Assembly (NCBI RefSeq): GCF_001462205.1
Contig: NZ_LKIR01000062.1
Span: 13,143 to 77,142, forward strand
Direction of reading: 5' to 3'
Origin: Haloparvum sedimenti
Lineage (GTDB): Archaea; Halobacteriota; Halobacteria; Halobacteriales; Haloferacaceae
Length of the DNA stretch: 64,000 bases
Under the pieces are notes generated by a model, which had not been told where the DNA came from, did not search any database, and saw nothing but the letters and a program-made list of their open reading frames with translations. The first letter of the stretch is position 1. Every line of letters begins with the position of its first letter. The position numbers were made by a program, and so were the translations under genes. Positions 16,412-26,150 of this stretch are shown piece after piece.

Positions 16412-17323
16412 ATGACCGACATCACGCTCGACGGCGTCTTCCCCGCGATGACGACGCCGTTCACGGACGACGGCATCGACCACGACCAGCTTGCGGCCAA
16501 CGCGCAGTACCTCGAAGCGGCGGGCGTCGACGGACTCGTTCCCGTCGGCTCCACCGGCGAATCGGCGACGATGACCCACGACGAACACGTCGAGGTGATC
16601 GAGACCGTCGCGGCCGCGGTCGAGGACGTGCCCGTCATCGCCGGCACCGGATCGAACAACACCGCGGAGGCGCTCTCGCTCTCCCAGCGCGCGGCCGATG
16701 CCGGCGCGGACGGACTCCTGCTCATCTCGCCGTACTACAACAAGCCCGAACCCGCGGGCTTCCTCGAACACTACCGCACGGTGGCTGACGCGGTGGACCT
16801 CCCGCAGATCGTCTACAACGTCCCCTCGCGGACGGGGCAGTCCATCCCCGCGGACGTGACCGTCGAACTCGCCGACCACCCCAACGTCGCGGGCTACAAG
16901 GCGGCCTCCGGCGACCTCAACCTGATCTCCGAGGTCGTCGAGCGCACGCGAGAGAAGGAGTTCTCGGTCCTCTCGGGCGACGACGGGCTCACCCTCCCCA
17001 TCCTCTCGGTCGGCGGCCGCGGCACCATCAGCGTCGTCGCCAACGTCGAACCGGAGCGCACCTGCGCGATGGTCGGCGCAGCGCTGGCGGGCGACTACGA
17101 TCGCGCCCGCGAGCTCCACCACGAGCTCGGGCCGCTGACGCGCGCGCTGTTCACGGAGACGAACCCCATTCCGGTGAAGGAGGCGATGCACCTCCGCGGG
17201 ATGGGCTCGCCGAGAGTCCGCCCGCCGCTCACGCGGCTCTCGGAGGAGCACCGCGAGGAACTGGCCGACCTGCTCGCGGAGTACGAGGGCGGCGAACCGG
17301 ACGTCGCGGAGGCGACGCGATGA
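16412..17323 (+). CDS. dapA: 4-hydroxy-tetrahydrodipicolinate synthase
   Basis: DapA condenses pyruvate with aspartate semialdehyde, the first committed step of lysine synthesis. The 303 residues form the expected TIM barrel. Catalytic residues are visible: Tyr135 in PQIVYNVPSRTG, Arg140, and the Schiff-base Lys163 in NVAGYKAAS. GSTGESATM (46-54) is the pyruvate carboxylate-binding loop. It is the first main gene of a six-gene operon, and its TGA overlaps the dapB ATG by four bases. Aspartokinase and aspartate semialdehyde dehydrogenase are not in the window. Confidence 0.93.
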   Translation: MTDITLDGVFPAMTTPFTDDGIDHDQLAANAQYLEAAGVDGLVPVGSTGESATMTHDEHVEVIETVAAAVEDVPVIAGTGSNNTAEALSLSQRAADAGADGLLLISPYYNKPEPAGFLEHYRTVADAVDLPQIVYNVPSRTGQSIPADVTVELADHPNVAGYKAASGDLNLISEVVERTREKEFSVLSGDDGLTLPILSVGGRGTISVVANVEPERTCAMVGAALAGDYDRARELHHELGPLTRALFTETNPIPVKEAMHLRGMGSPRVRPPLTRLSEEHREELADLLAEYEGGEPDVAEATR

Positions 17324-18150
17324 GCGGGCGCGGCTCGGACGCGGGCGACGCTGACGGTGCGGACGACGCCGAACCGGTCCGCATCGCCGTCACCGGCGCG
17401 GGCGGACGAATGGGCGGCGAGGTGATCGAGGCGGCGACCGAGCGCGCGGACGTGCGCGTCGTCCTCGCGGTGAACCGCTCCGAGACGGAGCCGATCGCGG
17501 GCGTGGCGGTCGACCCTGCCGAGGACCTCGACCGACTGCTCGCGGACGCGGACCCGGACGTGCTGGTCGACTTCACCGGTCCCGACTCCGCGGCCGACTA
17601 CGCCGAGGCGGCCGCCGAGGCGGGCGTCGCGGTCGTCACCGGCACCACGGGCTTCGACTCCTCGGGGACGCGACGGCTCCGCGAGGCGAGCGAGGCGGTT
17701 CCGCTGTTGAAGGCGTCGAACTTCTCGCGGGGGGTGCTGGCGCTCCGCCGGGCCGTCCGCGAGGCGGTGCGTGCGGTCCCGAGCTACGATGTCGAGCTGA
17801 CCGAGACGCATCACAACGGCAAGCGCGACGCCCCCTCCGGCACCGCGAAGACGCTCCTCGACGATATCGAGGATGAGCGCGACGACCTCGACGCGCGGAC
17901 ACACGGTCGCGAGGGCGAGGCGCCGCGTGACCCCACAGAAATCGGCGTCCACGCCCGCCGAGCGGGCGACGTGACCGGCGAGCACGAGGTGCTGCTGGCG
18001 GGCAACCGCGAGACGCTGGAGCTGACCCATCGGGCGGGCGACCGCGCCGTGTTCGCGATCGGCGCGCTCGACGCGGCCGTCTGGCTCGCCGACCAGCCCT
18101 CCGGCCGCTACGAGTTCGCGGACGCGGTCGATGCCGCAACCGACGAGTAA
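17320..18150 (+). CDS. dapB: 4-hydroxy-tetrahydrodipicolinate reductase
   Basis: DapB reduces the DapA product to tetrahydrodipicolinate with NAD(P)H. Of 276 residues, the first 22 are an acidic Gly/Asp-rich extension, followed by the Rossmann motif VTGAGGRMGGEV (about 26-37), VVTGTTGF (about 106-113), and the signature ELTETHHNGKRDAPSGTA (about 153-170) with the catalytic His and Lys. The C-terminal domain is complete. Its start lies inside the dapA stop (ATGA), so translation is coupled. Thirty bases separate it from dapD, including a short T-poor spacer without an obvious promoter. Confidence 0.93.
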   Translation: MSGRGSDAGDADGADDAEPVRIAVTGAGGRMGGEVIEAATERADVRVVLAVNRSETEPIAGVAVDPAEDLDRLLADADPDVLVDFTGPDSAADYAEAAAEAGVAVVTGTTGFDSSGTRRLREASEAVPLLKASNFSRGVLALRRAVREAVRAVPSYDVELTETHHNGKRDAPSGTAKTLLDDIEDERDDLDARTHGREGEAPRDPTEIGVHARRAGDVTGEHEVLLAGNRETLELTHRAGDRAVFAIGALDAAVWLADQPSGRYEFADAVDAATDE

Positions 18151-18180
18151 AAACGACCCACTCCCTTCACACGACACAAC

Positions 18181-19020
18181 ATGACGCTCGAAACCGACAT
18201 CGAGGACCTCTGGCGGCGCTACGACCAGGGACTGACCGCGACCGACACGACGGCGGACGACGAGGCGACGCTGGACGCGTTCCTCGACGCGCTGGAGGCC
18301 GGCGAGGTCCGCGCGGCCGAGAAGACCGGCGACGACGTGACCTCCTGGACGGCCAACGAGTGGGTCAAGCGAGGCATCCTGCTCAACTTCGGCCTCCGGC
18401 AGACCGAGGCGCGCGAGTACGGCGGCGTCACCTACCACGACGTGCTCCCGCTGCGCGACACCGCCGATCTGGCGGAGCGCGGAACGAGAAACACGCCGGA
18501 CGGAACCGCGATCCGGCGCGGCGCCTACCTCGGCAGCGACTGCATCATGATGAGTCCCTCGTTCGTCAACATGGGCGCGTACGTCGGTGACGGCACGCTC
18601 GTCGACTCGTGTGACACGGTCGGCTCCTGTGCCCAGCTCGGCGAGGGCGTCAAGCTCGGCGCGAACACGCTGATCGGCGGCGTGCTCGAGCCGGTCGAGG
18701 ACGCCCCCGTGGTCGTCGAGGACAACGTCTCGCTCGGCGCTGGCTGTCGGGTCACCTCCGGCTTCCGCGTGGGAGAGAACTCCGTCGTCGGCGAGAACAC
18801 CCTGCTGACGCCGCGCATCCCGGTGTACGACCTCGTGGAGGAGGAGGTCCTCTACGGCCACCTGCCGTCGGACCGCCGCGCGTTCACCCGGATGGTGGAG
18901 TCCTCGGTCGGCGACCACGACCTCTTCGAGGGCGGCGCGTACAAGCCCGCGGTCGTCGCGACCGACGTGGAGGAGCGCACCCTCGAGGCCACCGAGCGGG
19001 AGGAGGCGCTCCGGGAATGA
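18181..19020 (+). CDS. dapD: tetrahydrodipicolinate N-succinyltransferase
   Basis: DapD transfers succinyl from succinyl-CoA to the opened tetrahydrodipicolinate. The 279-residue length fits the family. The middle consists of left-handed beta-helix hexapeptide turns (for example GAYVGDGTLVDSCDTVG near 131-147 and GAGCRVTSGFRVGENSVVG near 186-204), as in trimeric acyltransferases. Its presence, with dapE, shows this organism uses the succinylase branch and not the acetylase or LysW routes. The stop overlaps the lysA start by four bases. Confidence 0.93.
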   Translation: MTLETDIEDLWRRYDQGLTATDTTADDEATLDAFLDALEAGEVRAAEKTGDDVTSWTANEWVKRGILLNFGLRQTEAREYGGVTYHDVLPLRDTADLAERGTRNTPDGTAIRRGAYLGSDCIMMSPSFVNMGAYVGDGTLVDSCDTVGSCAQLGEGVKLGANTLIGGVLEPVEDAPVVVEDNVSLGAGCRVTSGFRVGENSVVGENTLLTPRIPVYDLVEEEVLYGHLPSDRRAFTRMVESSVGDHDLFEGGAYKPAVVATDVEERTLEATEREEALRE

Positions 19021-20459
19021 GCGACGCCACCGCCGGGGACGCCGCGACGGACGCCGCCTCCGCGCCCGCCTCCGATCTCGGCCCCGACGTACGTCGAGTC
19101 GCGGACTGGGACGCGGACCGGCTCCGCGACCTCGCCGCGACGCACGACACGCCGCTGTACGCCATCGACCTCGACCGCGTGCGGGAGAACTGCGCGCGGC
19201 TTCGCGCCGCGTTTCCCGACGCGGACGTTCGCTACGCCGTGAAGGCCCACACTGGACGGGCCGTCCTCGAGACGGTCCGCGAGGCGGGCCTCGACGCCGA
19301 GTGCGCCTCCGCCGGGGAGCTCCACCGCGCGCTCGCGGCCGGCTTCGCGGGCGACCGGCTCCACTACACCGCGGTCAACCCGCCGGCCCGCGACCTCGAC
19401 TACGTCGTCGACGAGGCGTGGACCGACAACCCCGACCTGACGGTCACCGCGGGCGCGGTCGACACCCTCGACCGCCTCGCGGAGCGCGGGTACGACGGCC
19501 GCGTCTGCGTCCGCGTCAACCCGGGCGTCGGCGCGGGCCACCACGAGAAGGTCCGCACCGGCGCGAACGCGAAGTTCGGCGTCCCGTACGACCGCGCGGC
19601 GGAGGTCGTCCGCGACGCGACGGAGCGGTTCGAGGTCGTGGGCATCCACGCCCACGCCGGCTCCGGTATCGACCCGAGCCAACTCGACAGCCACCGCGAA
19701 CTCGTCTCTCGGATGGGGGAGCTGGCGCGGACGCTGACCGCGCCGAGCGCGGACGACGCCGACGGGACCGGCGACGCGGCCGCCCCCGTCGACCTGGAGT
19801 ACGTCGATGTCGGCGGCGGCTTCGGCGTCCCCTACGAGGAGGACGCGCCGGCGCTGGACCTGGACGCGGTGGCGGCCGCGACCCGCGAGGCGCTCGGCGA
19901 GGTCCCCCGACCGCCCGCCGCGGGGGGCGGTTCCGGCGAGGGCGAAACCGCCGGCCTCGCGGTCGAGCCCGGTCGCTACGTCGTCGCGGACGCGGGCGTC
20001 CTGCTGACGCGCGTCAACACGGTGAAGCCGACGCCGGAGACGGTCGTCGCGGGCGTTGACGCCGGCATGACCGACCTGCTCCGCCCGGCGATGTACGACG
20101 CCTACCATCCCATCCGCAACCTCGGCGGAGGATCGTCGGCGGCGGCCGACGCGGACCCAATGGACCGCGAGACGGTCGGCGTCACCGTCACCGGCCCGAT
20201 CTGCGAGAGCGCCGACGTGTTCTGCGAGAACCGACCGCTCCCGGAGCCCGAGCGCGACGACCTGCTGGCGCTGGGCATTGCGGGCGCGTACGGCTACGAG
20301 ATGGCGAATCAGTACAACTCCCGGCCGCGGCCCGCGGAGGTCGCGCTCGGAGGGGAAGACGCGAACGGCGGGGACGCGAGCGACGCCGAACCGGACGCCG
20401 ACGCCCGCGTCGTCCGCCGCCGCGAGACGCTCGCTGACCTGACGGAGGTGGAGGCGTGA
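19017..20459 (+). CDS. lysA: diaminopimelate decarboxylase
   Basis: LysA decarboxylates meso-diaminopimelate to lysine. The 480-residue fold-III PLP enzyme has its Schiff-base Lys76 in RYAVKAH, the phosphate-binding HAHAGSGID (about 209-217), DVGGGFGVPY, VEPGRYVVADAG, and the C-terminal GPICESADV and GAYGYEMANQYN with the catalytic Cys and Tyr. Acidic Gly/Ala-rich inserts (near 240-258 and 300-312) are typical of halophilic versions. It is unusual only in position: the final pathway enzyme is encoded in mid-operon, between dapD and dapF, with four-base overlaps on both sides. Confidence 0.94.
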   Translation: MSDATAGDAATDAASAPASDLGPDVRRVADWDADRLRDLAATHDTPLYAIDLDRVRENCARLRAAFPDADVRYAVKAHTGRAVLETVREAGLDAECASAGELHRALAAGFAGDRLHYTAVNPPARDLDYVVDEAWTDNPDLTVTAGAVDTLDRLAERGYDGRVCVRVNPGVGAGHHEKVRTGANAKFGVPYDRAAEVVRDATERFEVVGIHAHAGSGIDPSQLDSHRELVSRMGELARTLTAPSADDADGTGDAAAPVDLEYVDVGGGFGVPYEEDAPALDLDAVAAATREALGEVPRPPAAGGGSGEGETAGLAVEPGRYVVADAGVLLTRVNTVKPTPETVVAGVDAGMTDLLRPAMYDAYHPIRNLGGGSSAAADADPMDRETVGVTVTGPICESADVFCENRPLPEPERDDLLALGIAGAYGYEMANQYNSRPRPAEVALGGEDANGGDASDAEPDADARVVRRRETLADLTEVEA

Positions 20460-21367
20460 GCCGCGCGACGAGCGCCGTGGAGTTCACGAAGTACCACGGC
20501 ACGGGCAACGACTTCCTCGTCGTCGACGCCACCGATCCGGTCCCGGACCGGGCCGCCTTCGCTCGCACGCACTGCGACCGCGAGACGGGCGTGAGCGTCG
20601 GGGAGTCGTCGCGGAACGGCGGCACGAGCGCAGCGACCGGGCGTCGGGGCGCCGATGGCGTGCTCTTTCTGGACGTGACCGAGCGCTACTCCCCGGCTCG
20701 CGTCGTGATGACGCTGGTCCAGCCGGACGGCTCGACCGCCTCGATGTGCGGCAACGGCGCGCGGTGTGCGGCCGCGTGGGCCCAGGAGCGCACCGGCGAG
20801 ACGGAGTTCATGATCGACACGCAGGCGGGGACCAGACACGCGCACGTGAGCCCGGACGACGACTACGTCGAGATCGAGATGGGGACGCCCGCGTTCGACC
20901 CCAAGCGCGTCCCGGTCGAGCACGACGGCCCGCTGATCGAGACCGAGGTCGAGGGGCTGACCGTCACCGCCGTGAACACGGGCGTCCCGCATGCGGTCGC
21001 GTTCGTCGAGGACGTGGACGCACACGACCTCGCGGCGGTCGCGGAGCCGGTCCGTCACGCGGCGATCTTCCCCGAGGGCACGAACGTCAACCTCGCGTCG
21101 CCGGCCGGCGAGACGGAGGAGGGGGTCCCGGTGTTCGCGCAGCGCACGTTCGAGCGCGGCGTCGAGGACGAGACGCGATCCTGCGGGACCGGCGGCGTGG
21201 CCATCGGCGCGGCCGCGGTCCACACGGGCCGCGTCGACGGCGAGGAGGTCCACACCACCCCGCCCGGCGGTCGGCTGGAAGTGACGGTCCCGGACGACGC
21301 CCCGGCGTGGCTGGCCGGTCCCGTCGAGGTGGAGTACGAAGGGACGCTCCCCGCCGATCCGCGATGA
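20456..21367 (+). CDS. dapF: diaminopimelate epimerase
   Basis: DapF interconverts LL- and meso-diaminopimelate without cofactor, using two cysteines. Both are present: Cys98 in SMCGNGARC and Cys243 in RSCGTGGVAIG. The 303 residues contain the two mirror domains of the family. Translation begins at GTG 20456, which overlaps the lysA TGA (GTGA); the next residues lead straight into FTKYHGTGNDF, so this start is right. A polar insert at about residues 45-65 replaces a short loop found in bacterial enzymes. Confidence 0.93.
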   Translation: MSRATSAVEFTKYHGTGNDFLVVDATDPVPDRAAFARTHCDRETGVSVGESSRNGGTSAATGRRGADGVLFLDVTERYSPARVVMTLVQPDGSTASMCGNGARCAAAWAQERTGETEFMIDTQAGTRHAHVSPDDDYVEIEMGTPAFDPKRVPVEHDGPLIETEVEGLTVTAVNTGVPHAVAFVEDVDAHDLAAVAEPVRHAAIFPEGTNVNLASPAGETEEGVPVFAQRTFERGVEDETRSCGTGGVAIGAAAVHTGRVDGEEVHTTPPGGRLEVTVPDDAPAWLAGPVEVEYEGTLPADPR

Positions 21368-22614
21368 CCGGACCTCCGGACGGAGTCGGACCGGTCGACG
21401 TGGCCGACCTCGACGCGTCTCCTCCGACCGATCCCGAGGCCTACGACCCCGTCTCGTTCCTCGTCGAAATGGTGCGGCTTCCGTGCCACGAGGACGTGAC
21501 GGATGCACGAGACCTGCTGGTCGCGACGCTCGCGGAACACGGCGTCGACGCCGCGGTTGACGACGCCGGAAACGTCCTCGCCACGCGAACGCCCCCTGGA
21601 GAGTCTGCGGACGCCGACCCCCACGTCGTCCTGAACACGCACCTCGACACGGTCTCGCCCGACGTGCCCTTCGAGCGCGACCGTGACGCGGTCGTTGAGG
21701 ACGAGGCGGGCGTGGACGTGATCCGCGGGCGGGGCGCCTGCGACGCGAAAGGACCGCTCGCGGCGCTGGTGGGAGGGTTTCTGTCCGCCGATGTCGACCG
21801 CGGTCGGCTCACGCTCGCGATCACGCCCGACGAAGAGGTGCTCTCGCTCGGTGCCGCGGCGCTGACGGGGAAGCTGTCGGGCACCGCGGACGCGCTCGAC
21901 GGCGACCTGTTTCTGGTCGGGGAGCCGACCGGGCTGGATGTCTGCACCGCCGCCAAGGGGCGCTTCGAGGGGACGGTCGAACTCGCCGGCGAGAACGCCC
22001 ACGCCGCCGAGTTCGCGGGCGTCAACGCCGTCGCGGCCGCGGAGGACGCGCTCGCGGCGATCCGGACCTTCGACGCGGACGCCGAGGCGCACCCACAGCT
22101 CGGCCCGCCGAAGCTCACGCCGACCGCCATCGAGGGCGGCGGCGCGACGAACCAGGTGCCGGACCGGTGTGCGGTGACGGTCGACCGGCGGAGCGTGCCC
22201 CCCGAATCCGTGGGTGGGTTCCGAGACGAGCTCGAAGCGGACGTGCGCGCGGCGGTCGACGACGCCGTGGGCGTCGCGGTGTCGCTAACCGAGCGCGACT
22301 CGCCGTTCCTGGAGGCGTTCGCCACCGACCCCGACCACCGACTCCCTCGGACGCTCCGGCAGGCCGTCGACGGCACTCGGCCCGCGGGCGCCGCCGCCGA
22401 GCGCGGCGCGGAGGCTCGCCCCTTCTCCGCGGCGACCGAAGCCTCGTACTTCGCGCCCGCCCCGACGGTCGTCTTCGGCCCCGGCGACCTCGCTGACGGC
22501 GACGGTGCGGTCGCGCACGCCGAGCGCGAGTACGTCCGCGTCCGCGAGGTCGAGTGGGCGACCGCGGCGGTCGAACGCGCGCTCTCGGCCCTGCTGGGAC
22601 CGGTGGAGGCGTAG
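21364..22614 (+). CDS. dapE: succinyl-diaminopimelate desuccinylase
   Basis: This M20-family zinc peptidase removes succinate from N-succinyl-LL-diaminopimelate. In 416 residues the metal ligands and catalytic acids appear in order: His93 and Asp95 in NTHLDTVSPD, Asp127 in RGACDAKG, and Glu157-Glu158 in TPDEEVLS. The ATG at 21364 overlaps the dapF stop by four bases. M20 enzymes have many substrates, but the operon and the co-encoded DapD make DapE the natural reading. An N-succinyldiaminopimelate aminotransferase gene is not in the operon and must be elsewhere. Confidence 0.9.
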   Translation: MTGPPDGVGPVDVADLDASPPTDPEAYDPVSFLVEMVRLPCHEDVTDARDLLVATLAEHGVDAAVDDAGNVLATRTPPGESADADPHVVLNTHLDTVSPDVPFERDRDAVVEDEAGVDVIRGRGACDAKGPLAALVGGFLSADVDRGRLTLAITPDEEVLSLGAAALTGKLSGTADALDGDLFLVGEPTGLDVCTAAKGRFEGTVELAGENAHAAEFAGVNAVAAAEDALAAIRTFDADAEAHPQLGPPKLTPTAIEGGGATNQVPDRCAVTVDRRSVPPESVGGFRDELEADVRAAVDDAVGVAVSLTERDSPFLEAFATDPDHRLPRTLRQAVDGTRPAGAAAERGAEARPFSAATEASYFAPAPTVVFGPGDLADGDGAVAHAEREYVRVREVEWATAAVERALSALLGPVEA

Positions 22615-22644
22615 TCGGGTTTTACGACCGGCCGTGCTTCTGCC

Positions 22645-22677
22645 TTTTTTGTCACCGGCCGTGCTGAGGCCGTTTTT
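22645..22677 (+). terminator. T-rich terminator after the lysine operon
   Basis: T6 (22645-22650) and T5 (22673-22677) runs follow the dapE stop at 31 and 59 bases in an otherwise GC-rich gap. Runs of T in the coding strand are the usual archaeal termination signal. The repeated ACCGGCCGTGCT-like words beside each run suggest a duplicated unit. Confidence 0.5.
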
Positions 22678-22730
22678 CTGCCGCGGCGTCGCGTGACCGC
22701 ACTTTTGAGACCCCCCGCCGATGGACGACC

Positions 22731-23390
22731 ATGTACCGCGACCTCTCGCACCCCCTCCGGACGGGCGCGCCGACCTACCCCGGCGACCCGGACGTGTCGG
22801 TCGAGCCGGCCGCGACCCACGAGGCGGACGGTTACTCGGTTCACTCGGTCGAGCTCGGCAGCCACGCCGGCACCCACGTCGACGCGCCGCGACACACCGA
22901 ACCCGACGGCGCGACGCTCGACGACGGCGGGGTCGGCGAGTGGGTGTTCGACGCGCGCCTCCTCGACCTGACGCCGTGTGAGGCCCGGGAGGGGATCGAA
23001 CCGGCCGCGTTCCCCGACGACCTCGACCCCGAGATCGACCTGCTCGTCGTCCGCACCGGCTGGGCCAATGCGTGGGGAACCGACGCCTACCGCGACCACC
23101 CGTTTCTGACCCCCGCGTTCGCGGAGCGATGCGTCGACGCGGGCGTCGGTGTCGGTATCGACGCGTTCGGTCCCGACCCGACCGCGCCCGCGGAGCCGAC
23201 CGACCACGAGCCCGGCGACGAGCCGACTGGCTTCCCCGCCCACCACGCGCTGCTCGGCGCGGACCGGCCGATAGTCGAGAACCTGCGGAACCTCGCCGGC
23301 CTGCCCGACCGGTTCACCGTCTACGCTTTCCCGCTCCCGCTCGCGGAGGGCGACGGCGCCCCGGCACGAGTGGTCGCGGAGACACGGTAG
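22731..23390 (+). CDS. cyclase-family metal hydrolase, probable kynurenine formamidase
   Basis: A 219-residue member of the KynB/cyclase family, which hydrolyses N-formylkynurenine and related amides. The family metal motif HxGTHxDxPxH is intact at residues 45-55 (HAGTHVDAPRH), and the later VGIDAFGPDPT and HHALLGADRPIVENL blocks are also family features. The kynureninase gene at 14568 supports a role in tryptophan breakdown, though the lysine operon lies between them. Other substrates are possible, since the family is broad. It has its own promoter space after the operon terminator. Confidence 0.8.
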   Translation: MYRDLSHPLRTGAPTYPGDPDVSVEPAATHEADGYSVHSVELGSHAGTHVDAPRHTEPDGATLDDGGVGEWVFDARLLDLTPCEAREGIEPAAFPDDLDPEIDLLVVRTGWANAWGTDAYRDHPFLTPAFAERCVDAGVGVGIDAFGPDPTAPAEPTDHEPGDEPTGFPAHHALLGADRPIVENLRNLAGLPDRFTVYAFPLPLAEGDGAPARVVAETR

Positions 23391-23429
23391 GCGGTCGGGC
23401 TCTGGCTCCGGTCACCGCCTCCGATGCGG

Positions 23430-24383
23430 TCAGTATCGCCGGCGTGCGCCGACCGCGAGGATGCAGCCGATCGCGAGCGTCCCGGCGCCGAGGAACCCCG
23501 CCGCCAGCAGCGCGTCCCCGGAGAGGGACCCGCCGCCCGGGACGCCGACGCCGTCATCGTCGTCCGAACCCGTTCCCGACGGTTCGTAGTGGTAGTTCGG
23601 GTGAATGGGCTCGTACGTCCGGTTCTTCACGGTGAGGTTGCCCTCGGGTTCGCCCGCGAACTCGACCATGTCGAGGCTGTCGTTCATGTCCGAGTAGTCG
23701 TTCGTGTACAGCCGAACTTCCCCGCGGACGACCGCGTCCGGCGGCTCGTTCAACTCGATGACCGCGGTCCCCGTCTCGTTGGGCCTCGCCTCCGGCCGTC
23801 CGACCGCGTTCCCGGTCTCCTCCGTCGAGACGACGACGTGCTGGCGATGCGCGTGCGGAGTCGGGTTCTCGACCGTGACGTGGAGTTCCGTCCGCGGATC
23901 CGCGGCCGTCCCGTTCGCCACGAGGTCGACGTTCGTTATCTGCGGGAGCGGCATGTCGTCCGCGTCCGCGGCCGTGGGCGTGGCGTTGTAGGTGTGCTGG
24001 ATGGTTGGGCCGAAGGTTCCGACTTTTACCGTTTGCTGATGTTCGGAGGGGTCCTGCATAACCGCGAGATCGAAGGTCCAATACCCGGTTTCCCCCGGTT
24101 GGAGGTCCTCGCCGACATGCCGGATCGTCGTTCTGACGACCTGAAGTGCGAATGACGCCTCCCGGGTTTGTCTATTGAGGTTCAGTGACGAGACCTCCAA
24201 CGTCATGTTCGAGTAGAAGTCAGCGGTGATCTGGAAGCCCCGTTCCGTTTGTATCGTCTCCGAGTGGACGATCTCTCCTCCCTCGTTGGCTCCGTTCCCT
24301 TCATCCGCCAGTCCAGGTGCTGCCATTGTACCGATCGTTCCGATCAGTAACATCCCGATGAGCAGCACTCGTCCGTCGATCAT
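23430..24383 (-). CDS. secreted, C-terminally anchored surface protein, second gene of a coupled pair
   Basis: A 317-residue protein of unknown function. The N-terminus is a Sec signal (MIDGRVLLIGMLLIGTIG) with cleavage likely after residue 26. The rest is predicted beta-rich ectodomain with several N-glycosylation sequons. A linker rich in Asp and Gly (GTGSDDDDGVGVPGGG) precedes a single membrane span (about 289-312) and an Arg-rich end, so it is anchored with a cytoplasmic tip. The ATG at 24383 is chosen because it overlaps the upstream TGA (ATGA) and begins the signal peptide. Residues 1-128 lie in an AT-rich patch unlike the rest of the gene. Confidence 0.75.
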   Translation of the reverse strand: MIDGRVLLIGMLLIGTIGTMAAPGLADEGNGANEGGEIVHSETIQTERGFQITADFYSNMTLEVSSLNLNRQTREASFALQVVRTTIRHVGEDLQPGETGYWTFDLAVMQDPSEHQQTVKVGTFGPTIQHTYNATPTAADADDMPLPQITNVDLVANGTAADPRTELHVTVENPTPHAHRQHVVVSTEETGNAVGRPEARPNETGTAVIELNEPPDAVVRGEVRLYTNDYSDMNDSLDMVEFAGEPEGNLTVKNRTYEPIHPNYHYEPSGTGSDDDDGVGVPGGGSLSGDALLAAGFLGAGTLAIGCILAVGARRRY

Positions 24384-26150
24384 TTCACACCACATCCCGC
24401 GCCACGGCAATCGTCTCGCTCCGCCGGATCGCGGTTTCTGAAGCGCTCTATCATCTCTCGCTCCGAGACAAATCCTTCTTCGACTATCGTTTGTTTGAAC
24501 ACATCGACCTTTCGGATGTTTCTTTCGACCGCGTCGGTACCGGGCGAGTAGTACACGGTGTCACCTTCGACCGTTAGTTCGGACTGAGTGACCGTCTCCG
24601 GATCAGCTACTTCATCCGTCGTCTCCGAACGCGTTCCGACCTGTTTTCGCAACGTCCACGTGGTCGACGTGGTTGTTCGACCGACTCGGTACTCATCACT
24701 CCTGACGTGGTTGTCCACCACCAGACGGTCGGAGGTCTCCATGTAGTCTCGCCACTCCGAGATGCTCGGTCGAACGACAACCTGCTTACTCGCCACGTAC
24801 GTGTACTCGGTGACCGTCGTGGTCTCCGTTTCTTTGTGCTGGTACTCCGTCTCAGTCACTCGGTCACGAACCTTGACCGAGCGGGAAGATCCACTCCGAC
24901 GATCCCAGGGACTGTAAGCGTGTGACGACCAGTACGTCCCCCCATACCTGCTTCGATACTGATATTCTGTCCGATACTCCGCGGACTGGATCGTTCGCGT
25001 CCGCTGCCGGCCGGTGTATCCAGAGGAGATCGACGATCGCCACTCGTACGATGTCGTCACTTTTTGCCGCCTCGTCGAGGTTCGTCCCGACTTATGCCAC
25101 CCGTCAGATCGGCGGACGAAATGGCGTCGCATGAGTGAACTATCGAACTCTTTACTCTTCGTTTCAATAATTGCATCCTGTTCGTGGTGGCGCTGGATCG
25201 TGTAGACCGTGTTCTGCTTCGTCTCGGTTACTGAGTATCCACGATCCTGACTCGCGCTCTTCAGATGCTCGGACGAGACAGACACCTCGTCGTACACCGG
25301 GGATTCCACCTCGTAGCGCGAATCCGTCACGTCGATGTTGTAATAGAACTTTCCAGTTCTGCTGAGTGTCGGGAGAGGTAATCTGAAGCTCCGTTCCGTT
25401 TGCTCTGGATGTTCTGCATTATACACGCGTAGGGCAACGGGATCGTTTAGATAGGATCCCAGAGTAGTTTCGATGTCCCCGATCCAGCGGTTTTCCTGTT
25501 CTGCCGGGTCTTTTGTCGTCTCGACCTGACCAGGGCCATTGATCAGTTCAAATCGAACGTCCGCTTTTTCGAAGTTCTCTTCCTTCAAATAGAATTGTTC
25601 TGTTTTGAAGCTCAGACCGAGTGTCTCGTAGGGATCGTACTCCGTTTGACTGTGCGTAATCAGGTCGATTGTCGGCGAATAGTACTCGTCCAGCGTCGTC
25701 GTTTTTCTGACCTCTTGGTCGTGTCCGTCAGTGATCGAGAGGGTGATCGTGCTTTTGACGTTTTTTACGCTAGATGAGAATACGGGGCTTTCCTCGACGA
25801 GGTCAGGTAACCACGTGAATGCGAGTTCCGTCCCGTCCGGGTCGAATGAATCACTAGCGTCGATTACGATCCGGGGAACGTGGTTGTTCTTTTCGTGCTC
25901 AACGTGGACATTCAACCTTGCTTCGGGTTTACTTTCGACGACGTCAATGTATGTCACATCATTATCGACGACGAGATTCTGCCGCCGATCAAGGAGCAGA
26001 AGCTCCTCCTCGACCTGGTAGAGATATGGTGATGTGTAGGCGACGTTGATGGTCTTAACGAGGGTTTCATTCGATATTTCTTTTGTATCGACATTCAATT
26101 CTTTCTCATTTTCTCTTTGGTATCTGGTCTCCATCCCGACCCCCTCAATC
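24000..26150. other. AT-rich patch crossing the junction of two surface-protein genes
   Basis: Base composition drops sharply inside this block. By hand count 25561-25620 holds 24 G+C in 60, while 27061-27120 in the same gene holds 48 in 60. The edges are near 26150 and 24000 and do not coincide with gene ends: the block covers roughly residues 441-1030 of the large protein and 1-128 of its partner. Reading frames continue through both edges. This points to recombination with a divergent allele. Confidence 0.75.
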
